DNA of 64,000 nucleotides from Stentor roeselii (Eukaryota > Ciliophora > Heterotrichea > Heterotrichida > Stentoridae). Made by a program: the position numbers and the translations under genes. The DNA lies in contig RSEH01000102.1 of the NCBI GenBank assembly GCA_006503475.1, positions 62,001 through 126,000 of the forward strand, given 5' to 3'. This document shows positions 55,641 through 64,000 of this stretch, piece by piece. The first letter of the stretch is position 1. Every line of letters begins with the position of its first letter. The notes under the pieces were generated by a model that was not told the origin of the DNA, did no database searches, and saw only the letters and a list, made by a program, of their open reading frames with translations.

Positions 55641-58600
55641 ATGATGATGATCTTTTTTACAATCCTACACATTTCTTGGTCACTCACAGCAGATTTCATT
55701 CCACCAACCCGTTCACCGCCACCTGCCCGCAGCCAAGCGTTTATGGCTTATCTAAGTTCAAGATCTTCGATAATAATTTTCGGAGGTTGGAATGGAGTCT
55801 CAAGCTATGATGATTTGTGGGAATTTTCACTTAGTTCTTCAATTTGGACGAAAATAACACCTTCATCGATTGACTGTCCTCGTAATTTTTATCTAGAAGC
55901 TCGACTTAGCACCGGTGGTTATGCCAGTCTCACAGATCCAAAATTTTATATTTTCGGAGGTTTGACTCTCCTAGGTCCTCAAAACGATTTCTGGGAATTC
56001 AGCTTTAACAGTATGAAATGGGTGAATATTCAAACAAATTCACCTCCTTCGCCGAGGTCTTACTACGGTTTCACGACTTTCACAAAAAGCGATATCCAAT
56101 TCTTCGTAATCCAATCAGGAATATCATTTGACGGAGAAGTGAATGATTTATTCATGTAATCTTTAAAAAGTCTCAACTGCAGTTCTTTTCAATGGGAAGA
56201 ACTTCCCGCAAATGGGGAGATTCCATTGCCTTCAAGTGATCCAATAGTCGAGTACTACAACGACCAGATCTTACAAGCCGCCGGGTCTCCAACAGGAGCA
56301 GTATCATGTCTTCCTTACCTTTACAGTTATTCTCTCATCGATTTGAAATGGTCAGTCATTTCCAACAAAAAAAGTGTCTTCACCTGCCGACAACTGACAG
56401 AAAGTTTTATATTCCAAGACAAATTGTTTATTGTATTCGGGTGGCTTTACGAAATAAGCCAAGATTCTAATGATATCGTCAGTATTGACCTTCAGGCAGA
56501 TAAAAAAGATTGGAAGACTTTAAAGATTTGGCCAGAATTAGCTGGAGATGGTTTTTCTTTAGTCACTGTTGAAAGTTCTGGTTATATTTTCGGAGGTTTT
56601 AGTTTAAATCTGAATTCTTACACGAATAAACTGGGAAAAATCAGTCTTGAACAGATGAAACATTTGCCTATTAATGAAAATTTCATTTTACCGAAGCCGA
56701 GATCACTTCATTCAATGGTGATTATAAACTTTAAGCTTTACTTATTTGGAGGGGTGGATTCAGGACAGGTCTTTAATGATCTTTGGACTTTTGACTTGAT
56801 GAGTAATGTTTGGGAACAAGTTTCAGCGAAAGGAGAAGTGCCTTCACCGAGGTTCGCACATGGCTCTCATTCTGAAGGAGACGCTTTCGTCATTTGGGGA
56901 GGTGAAAGTTTAAATGGATTGAAAGATGACTTGTTTATTTTCAATTCAATCACAGGCATCTGGACCCAACTGGTTAGTTCATCGTTCACTAAACCAAGTC
57001 CAGCGAAAGGGGCTTGTCTTGTCTTTCGGAACTTTAAAGTTTTCATTTATGGAGGGAAGAGGGACTCGGATCTTTCGAATGAACTCTGGGTTTATGATAT
57101 TGGGACTAATTTGTTTGAACTACTCTCAGATAGCCTGTCTTATGGTTCCATCAGAGTCAGCTTTCCTTTCTGCTGGCTCGACTCAAATCTCTTTTACGTC
57201 TCTTTAGGAGTAAACGAAATCGAAGGACCCTCAACCAGCATCGACTTTTTCAATCTCTCTTCTTCAACCTGGTCGAATTTCCACCATCACGATCTGACCT
57301 CTTCTGACTCCGCTCAGTCCAATCAATTCTTCACCGGATCTTCACTAATAACAATTGGGGGTCAACTCTGGATGCAGACTTTAATAAAGAAAATAAGTGT
57401 TTTAGGACCAGGTAATAAGCGAGTAGTCTTAAAAACCGACCTGAACTTTAACACCTACGGTTCTGCTTTCGTTTACTTTAACAAGTCACTTTATATCTTT
57501 GGAGGCGGAGTCGTTTTAGGACAGTCTTTGATTTTAGAAGTAGGAAGTACGATATTTGCGAAGATTGAATTGAAAGAAATTTGTGATGAAGCTGGTTGTG
57601 AAGCTACTTGTTCTCCGGGGACGTTCTCTGTGAATGGAAGGTGTGAAGCATGTAAAATAGGAACATTTTCAGTTAATTTCGGAAGAAGTCAATGTGAAGA
57701 GTGCAGAGCTGGAACTTATAATAAGAAGATTGCATCAGCTTCACAGTATCAGTGCCTGCCTTGTCCTGAAGGGTACTTTAGCAATATGAGTGCAGTAAAG
57801 ACCTGTAAAGAGTGCCCAGAGGGAAAGTATTGTCCTATTGGAAGCACGAGTCCTTCAGATTACATTCAAAGTCAATCAGGAGGTTCTTATCAACCGTCTC
57901 TTTACCAGGAGCCGGACTTATCAGAGACGCTTATCATTTATCGTGTTATGGTCAGTGTTCCGATTTTCATCGGGTTGATTTCTTGTGTTTTTGTGAAAAA
58001 ATTGAGGAATAAAATGACCGTTTTCGACTTGTTTGATAGTCAACATGATGACGATGAAAGTGATTATATGATTAAAAAAAAGACGAAAATTGGAGCTTTT
58101 TTTTCTATTCTTTATGTCATCGGGGTATTATTACTCACTTGCACCACTGTTCTCAGCTACTTAAAAGCAAATATTCAAGAAACTAAAGGACTTGTGCCAC
58201 TTGTTGTACTTGAGTCAGAAGTTTCTTCTTTCCAAGCAAAAGAGATTTTTCTTCAAGTCTCTCTCTTATCCTACGGCGGTCAATGTGAAAAAAACCTTGA
58301 ATGTCTCCCTTCAATTAAAATCTCCTTAGACAACATAAACTGTGACAACATTTTCACTTCTTGCAAACTCTCTAAAACCGACACCTGCATCGTAAGAGTA
58401 ACTTGTGAAAAAGGAGAAATAAAAACAGGAGCACAAGTAAGCTTCACTCTAAAGGAAAGTCTTAGTTTTTCCTCAGGAATCGAAGTAAATTTAACTACAA
58501 GTTCTTCAATTCCTGACCAAATCAGTTCAGTAAGTTCAGTTTTAATGTCAAGAAATGGAACTATTTTCATTGGGTCCGTTGCAAGTGAATTTTTTTTCTT

Positions 58601-59015
58601 GGCAACACCTTCTTTGTTTAAATCTGAATCAAGCAAATGGACTGATCAACAAACGGGTTTTCATATATCTGAAAAAAATACTCCTTCATTTGGAAGTCAG
58701 TTTAGTCCTGAAGAGTTGCCTGCGGTTTCTTATCTTAATATTAAAGTACTTGTTGAGATTAGCTCTACTGCTTTGCTTACTCAGAGACTGCTTAAACAGG
58801 ATTTTGTGTTTTTTATTGGAGCTTTTCTTGGAACTGCTTCTGGACTGTTTGGAATCGCCGGGTTTGTTATGAGTTTTGTTGAAAAAAGAGTGGAGAAGAT
58901 TGTTAAGAGAATGAAGAAAAGTCAGGTTGTTGAGAATAGTAATGATTTTGAGATTAATGAAAGGGGGTGTAATAAAAGAGAGACGACTAAACTTGACTTT
59001 TCTGATAAAAAATAG
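55641..59015 (+). CDS. Kelch/Cys-rich receptor-like membrane protein (2 exons)
   Basis: Spliced product of 1119 residues: exons 55641-56155 and 56171-59015. Signal peptide (MMMIFFTILHISWSLTA) and a Kelch beta-propeller with repeats such as IIIFGGWNGVSSYDDLWEF, FYIFGGLTLLGPQNDFWEF, LYLFGGVDSGQVFNDLWTF, FVIWGGESLNGLKDDLFIF and VFIYGGKRDSDLSNELWVY. A GCC2/GCC3 (ephrin-receptor-like) Cys-rich region at about 641-735 has CPEGYFSNMSAVKTCKECPEGKYCPIGS. Hydrophobic helices near 760, 811 and 1049 follow. Looks like a surface receptor or adhesion protein. The Kelch plus Cys-rich order is, as far as I recall, common in ciliates. Ligand unknown. Confidence 0.88.
56156..56170 (+). other. 15-nt intron of the Kelch gene
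   Basis: GTAATCTTTAAAAAG, phase 2. Splicing gives NDLFILNCSSFQWEEL, completing a Kelch blade. A at position 10. The only intron here ending AAAG. Confidence 0.88.
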
Positions 59016-60486
59016 TGAAATTAGGTTAAGTAAGAGATTATTACAGAGATAGTTTAGATTAAAATTTGGATTAAATAAGTTTTAATGATTTTCTTAGATA
59101 TTTCCAATGATGTTTTCTTTTTATTTGAAACATCTTGATCACTTTTAAATATTTTTCATTGTTGTTGGAGTCTTGAAATATTTTCAAAAATTTTTTAAGA
59201 TTTATTAAGAGAAAATCTGTCCAAAATAAATATTCTATCAAAATTTATCAATTAATTCAACATATACCAACAGATTTTTCATTTATTTCTTATTATCTTT
59301 AGATTTATGTTAAAATTATCAAAATTACTAATGAAGTTTAACATGAATGTATTTCATTCAACGTGTTTAATGAATCAACCTTTTTTTATACTTCATTGAT
59401 TTTTTTTCAGGTTGAAATTTTCAATAACTTAGACACTACATGATTCTGCAGAGTCACTGTTCATGAATTCCAATGGCTGATTGAAATCTAAGTCAATATT
59501 AAGATTTTTAATAATCCCTGCTAGTATCTAATGAGGGAAGCTAAGCTGTTTCTATAAATATTAAAACATTTTTAAACATTTCAACAAAAGATAGTAGCCT
59601 ATAAAATTTACAGTTCGTATCGGGCTAATTTTTTATTATCAAAGGATTCCATCAGCTTCAGGCACTTGAGGAATAAGGTTTAAAAAAAGATTGAATCAAG
59701 ACTCTTAGTTGGCCTTAGTGAAGAAATAAATATTAGTGGCTTCTGATTATGAAAGCTCTAGTTAATTAGAACTTCATAATTCAGTACCCTAAATAGCTAT
59801 CATCTAAAATTATTTATGTTCACCATTAAACCTTTCTTTGAGTTTTCATAAAGGAGCCTAATGATTATTTTCTTCATTTTTTATCGATGATTTAAACCAT
59901 TTTACACAGAAGCATAGATTATCTCAATTATTTGTTGTTGTTTCAATAAATCAATATTATACAAACAAGAAATATTTCAGCTAATTTATCGAAAATTCTT
60001 CAACTTGGAAAAGGTTATCAGATAATAAGTCAAATACCGAAAGTTAAACTTCCTTTTCAATCCAAAATGAGAAAGCCTGAATAATTTGGAGTCTAATTAA
60101 GGAAATCTTAATTAATTCATCTCATGCCTCTATAAATTATTTTCATATCTAATTGAATTAATGTCAATGATCATACTTTTTCAATCAGCTTGATTAGTAG
60201 CTCAAATAAAATGCCTTGTAAAAGTGAAATTTTATTCCAATCCTAAATTCAGGAAGTTCAACTTAAGAAATAGGTTCATGAAAAAAAAAAGCATGTTCAA
60301 TTGCTTTGAATAAAAGTTAAAATGTATTTAAATCTTTATTTCTTCTAAAAATTAATATAATGGTCATTTGGTAATAATTTATATTTATGTCATTATTTAA
60401 ATAACTTAAACTAAAGTTTATTCAATTTGAAGCTGATCTATCTATTATCAATTCCTTAAAATCAAATTCTAACCTAACTACTTTCC
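59016..60486. other. Gene-free stretch, 1471 bp
   Basis: Very AT-rich. No ORF of 60 residues, tRNA or clear repeat. A stretch near 59519-59545 with AGTATC and AATGAGG was examined as U4-like and dismissed. Convergent flanks of the Kelch and Trx-ZZ genes, so a promoter is not expected here; the length is unexplained. Confidence 0.6.
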
Positions 60487-62058
60487 TTAATGATGGTAAA
60501 ACCTTTCAACTAGAGTATGGTTATTGTAATGAAACTGCTGAGTCAATGGCTGGTATAAAAAAGCTTCACTTCTGTTATTCCATTCCTTAAAGCAAGTTTC
60601 ACAGAAATTAAGAGATTCACATAGAACACATTTATACCAACATCCACTTTCTTCACCTTCATTAACACAAGGATGTTGCCCTAACCCCATGCAATCATTT
60701 TTCCTAGGATAATCAGGATCATTTAATTTCACAACAATATCTTTTTTACATATCACATCAAATTTCTCATATTCATATTCAATTTTATAAAAATAGTGAA
60801 GATAAGAATTATCATCTTCTTCTCTTTTTTTATTATGGCAGGTCTCACAAAGATAATACTTGGGCTCACAAGAGGTGCATAAATATTGAATCAAGTCCAT
60901 CTCACTATTACACAAACTGCATATATTACCCCGATTAATCGTTATTATTTCAATATACTCAACATTATTCTTGACGTAAGGAAATATTTCAGATAATTCT
61001 GATATAAGTTCTTCAACTAGGTGTTGATTATCAGAATTTACATTCCCAAATAATTCAAATTCAAAATTGGAAATTGGTTCAAAGCCTTTTTCCATTCTGA
61101 ATCTGTGAATTGAAACTAAGTTTGGAATATCAAAGTTGTATCGTAACCTAAATTGATTCCACTTCTCGTGGCCTCTGTTCATCATTTCCATGTGAGTTTC
61201 ATGATCGAAGTCCAGGAGTTTACTTTCTTCAGGTGTTGGAATTGACGGGTTAAATGGAATACCTTCTAAAAGGGAATTTATGTAATTTTCCCAGTTTTTA
61301 TCTGCAGGGTGTCCAACCCAAAGAACTAAGCCTTTATGAACAAGACAAAAAGTCATTGGCCGGGGATTTAAATGAAGTTCAGTACTGATGGAATTGAAAA
61401 CGATTTGGTCTACCCAATAAAAATCGATGTTTGGATATGTTTGGGTCTCAAATGATTGAATATCAGGTTCATGATTTATAGCAATCATCTTAACTTTCTC
61501 TTGCCAATCAGGATTCCTTTCTAAGATTTTTTGAACCCTAGGCAGCGACCAAGAATTCGGATATATTTTAAAAGAATTCCAAAACATGACCAGATGAGGG
61601 CGAGAGTCATTTTCACTAAAGCTAAGAGTGGTATCTATTCGTGTTTCTAATGACTTTACTTCAATCGAAGGAAATGCGTATCCAGGAGCTCTTTCATTAT
61701 TGAAATAAAAGTACGCGGATTCATTATCTTCCTTTCCTAATCTCATATTTCCCTCGTTATCAAGATGAACCTCATCTTCTTCATCTGATATGCCTTCCAG
61801 CAAATCGATGTCAATATCTGTATTTTTGAGTTGAAATAGATTGACTATTGATTTTAGACGTTGAGGAAGATCGATTATTTGACTAGAAGAATTTTCCACT
61901 CCATGTTCCACTGTATAAAATGTTGTTCTTACTGCATCAGGCTCGTTTGGACGACTTATGTAACGACGTACTGTGCTTTGATAAGCAGTTGGAATGCGCT
62001 GATTTTGTACTGAATTGCTGAAGAGGTTTTCGCAATGTCTTCTGTACTTCTCTGACAT
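60487..62058 (-). CDS. Thioredoxin-fold protein with two ZZ-type zinc fingers
   Basis: 523 residues. Residues about 150-260 resemble a thioredoxin/TlpA fold (PHLVMFWNSFKIYPNSW ... VKMIAINHEP, LNPRPMTFCLVHKGLVLWVGHP). The usual CxxC after the FW pair is absent (N-S-F-K-I-Y), so it is not a disulphide reductase. Two ZZ/treble-clef fingers follow: CSLCNSEMDLIQYLCTSC ... YLCETC at 372-415 and GCWYKCVLCESLNFCETC near 475-500, with later HYNNH. An acidic stretch (SDEEDEV) is near 91. Domain order suggests a regulatory or adaptor protein. More AT-rich than most neighbours, like the RING/ZZ gene at 27 kb. No intron. Confidence 0.72.
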   Translation of the reverse strand: MSEKYRRHCENLFSNSVQNQRIPTAYQSTVRRYISRPNEPDAVRTTFYTVEHGVENSSSQIIDLPQRLKSIVNLFQLKNTDIDIDLLEGISDEEDEVHLDNEGNMRLGKEDNESAYFYFNNERAPGYAFPSIEVKSLETRIDTTLSFSENDSRPHLVMFWNSFKIYPNSWSLPRVQKILERNPDWQEKVKMIAINHEPDIQSFETQTYPNIDFYWVDQIVFNSISTELHLNPRPMTFCLVHKGLVLWVGHPADKNWENYINSLLEGIPFNPSIPTPEESKLLDFDHETHMEMMNRGHEKWNQFRLRYNFDIPNLVSIHRFRMEKGFEPISNFEFELFGNVNSDNQHLVEELISELSEIFPYVKNNVEYIEIITINRGNICSLCNSEMDLIQYLCTSCEPKYYLCETCHNKKREEDDNSYLHYFYKIEYEYEKFDVICKKDIVVKLNDPDYPRKNDCMGLGQHPCVNEGEESGCWYKCVLCESLNFCETCFKEWNNRSEAFLYQPLTQQFHYNNHTLVERFYHH

Positions 62059-64000
62059 TTTTTTATAAGGTTTAATTAGATGATGAATTTTATGAAAATC
62101 TATTTACTTTGATATTTTTCTTAGAAAATTGGTTTTAATAATTCTTATTATAAGGTGTCTCTCTAGTAAGATAATAATAATCCTATATATATTATTCGAA
62201 TATCAAAACCAGGAACAGTTTTAAATTAGTTTTTAAAACTCTTATTAGACTAGCAAACGTAAAGAATCTAAATATATAATAATCTATATGATAATTATAA
62301 GCAGCAGCTCTATCTGAAAACTTCCTGTTGCTTTCGGGGTTTAGAGTCATGCAGTTACAAAATCAATTCTCAAAATTTTTATTTTCACATCTATTCCACT
62401 TATATCATAACAAAACTGCAGATGTGAATTCCAGTATTGGTTTTGGTGTTAGTTTATTAAAGATAGTCAATAATTTCTCATGAAAAGCTTTTTTATTTAT
62501 TTATTGAAACAAATAGCAGCTTTTTATCAACTAACTGAAATCTTTCTTTATATACCTATTATCATAACAATAATATAGGGTAATATCTAAAATTTTCACT
62601 TTAAAATTCTCAGGTTAATGAGTTTTAGTAATTGAAGGCTGCCTTCATTTCATTAAAGTTACTCATAAGGTTTTAAATAGTTTTTTAATTATAAGCTCGA
62701 TAGTAATTCTTAGATAAACTTCAGTACAAAATGAGGACTTGAAATGATTTTTCCAGGAATATAATTATTCGAAGTGGTTTTTATGACTGCAAAGATTGGA
62801 AATTTTAATAAATATAATCTATCATTTTTTCAGCAGCAGGGATAAGGATGAGTAAGGTTGTTTTCCTGATGATTTTGAATAAATAATCATTTAGGTTTCT
62901 GAAAGCATAAAATTAAGTTCATAGAGTTCATAATTCAATTCTAAATCTCTTGTGTACTTGTTTTACTAGAAGGTAGTTAATTTATATAGTTTATTTTTCT
63001 TTATATTAAAAACAAGTGATTGAAAAAACTAATTATTCAGTTTTGGTCTTTCTTCAGATTAAATTCTTTGTTCCGATTACTTAATTTCAAAAGTTGAGTA
63101 ATCTTCGGCTGATAAGATTTCAAAAGTATTAGAGTATGTAAAGTTTTCTTTGATAATAATTCAAATATAGGTATTCTATAAAGATTTGATTAAAATACCG
63201 GTTGAGTAGCAATGTGATATTGAATACTGAATTGGATTAAATAAGAAAAATTAAAGAGTCACTTTACACTATCATTAGATTGAGGGTCACCCGTTCTATA
63301 GGTTCGTAGAAAATATAATTTAATCCAACGTCAAAAATACTCAAATAACAGAAGTAAATTATTCAATTATTCAAAAATATCACATTAATCGAGTTAAAGT
63401 TCTTGAAAACTAAACTTACTTATAAAATTTCAAAATCAAATCTTCACAAATTCAGAAATAATCAAACAATAAAATAATTCTATAGTCAGTCTACCATAAA
63501 AAAATAACTAACTTCAAATACCTGAAGAACAGAATTCATAAAGGCATGAATTTATTTAAAGAATCGTAAATGAATTATATTCGTTCAATTGTAATAGAAG
63601 AAAATTTCAATATTTTCGTAGTGAAAGTAAAAACAAAGTATTTGGATTTTCAGTCTTGAAAGTCTGTCTATATTAGCATGTTTATTTTCCATTCATCAAT
63701 AAAATCAATTTATATTAAAATTTTATCACTGCATAGCGGGCTCTCGAAATTCAAAATTTTTTTATTCAACCTTAAAACGAAGTGTATGTTCTGGATAACT
63801 TAAGGACTATAAGAAAAGTGTATTCAAGGTTCATAGTCTTGAATTATCTCGGTGAAGATCTGAAGATTATATTGTTATCAAAGATTTATATTCATATTTT
63901 CTAAATATAAATACTAGAAGACAAAAAATGATATAAATGTCAGAAATGAAAAGAATGAAAATCTAATTGGATGAAAGACGGAGTTTCATCTAACTAAAGG
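62059..64000. other. Gene-free stretch to the right edge, 1942 bp
   Basis: AT-rich, no ORF of 60 residues, no RNA gene, repeat or transposon end recognised. The start of another gene may lie past the edge. Confidence 0.6.

Noticed and set aside
59519-59545. AGTATC ... AATGAGG, as in U4 snRNA
   Set aside because: The spacing between the two blocks is too short and no 5' stem or Sm site is visible.
63718-63765. GC-raised patch (GCGGGCTCTCG) as possible tRNA
   Set aside because: No acceptor or anticodon stem pairs around it.
1-64000. Reassigned stop codons, as in some heterotrichs
   Set aside because: Genes end with TAA, TAG or TGA, and every in-frame stop inside a conserved domain is explained by a 15-nt intron.
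1-64000. Mobile elements, virus-like elements, CRISPR arrays, rRNA
   Set aside because: No transposase, integrase, reverse transcriptase, capsid, terminal repeat, spacer array or rRNA sequence was recognised.

Overview
The window reads as macronuclear DNA of a heterotrich ciliate, most like Stentor. Three things point there. Genes are packed at about one per 1.5 kb. All three standard stop codons end genes and none is reassigned inside a conserved domain. The only introns are exactly 15 nt long; eleven were found, each GT...AG with an A at intron position 10. The DNA is AT-rich and intergenic gaps are mostly tens of bases. No rRNA, CRISPR array, transposon or virus-like element was recognised. 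All assignments come from reading the translations against remembered family motifs; no search was run.

Layout. 1-5 kb: 5' part of an MSH6 mismatch-repair gene, a LITAF-like zinc protein, and a FAN/NSMAF-type GRAM-BEACH-WD40 protein. 5-10 kb: a secreted PHB-depolymerase-like hydrolase, a cAMP-receptor-like GPCR, an acylated ankyrin protein and two unknowns. 10-15 kb: a CK1-like kinase with a CaaX tail, PCID2 of TREX-2, a second CaaX protein and small unknowns. 15-23 kb: a soluble double cyclic-nucleotide-binding protein head-to-head with a 2100-residue channel holding four 6TM-plus-CNBD units, then a third CaaX protein. 23-30 kb: a CCT-motif protein, GPAA1, a pseudo acyl-CoA synthetase, a RING/ZZ-type zinc protein and a TsaD/OSGEPL1-like protein. 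30-40 kb: a GAS2-domain coiled-coil protein with a coding minisatellite, LRR protein, NFU1, VMP1, a probably inactive aspartyl protease, a bromodomain-NET protein and a PH-FYVE protein. 40-51 kb: a WD40/TRP-like channel fusion, MAP3K, LRR protein, fumarylacetoacetase and an AGC kinase. 51-64 kb: a coiled-coil F-x-P repeat protein, a macrodomain protein, two unknowns, a Kelch/Cys-rich receptor-like protein and a thioredoxin-fold/ZZ protein between two long gene-free stretches.

How genes fit together. The genes are mostly unrelated housekeeping and signalling genes. The clearest functional neighbourhood is cyclic-nucleotide signalling around 14.6-22.2 kb. A second theme is lipid anchoring: three C-terminal CaaX boxes and several N-terminal myristoylation motifs on otherwise soluble proteins. 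Many neighbours share promoter space (ATGs 8-75 bp apart) or abut within 4-11 bp in tandem, so UTRs must be very short. The strongest hunting results are the four-repeat channel with no intact GYG filter in any repeat, the WD40-channel fusion, the uniform 15-nt introns, a 13-nt telomere-unit match in an intergenic region, and an alternating A/C versus G/T skew that ignores domain borders inside genes.
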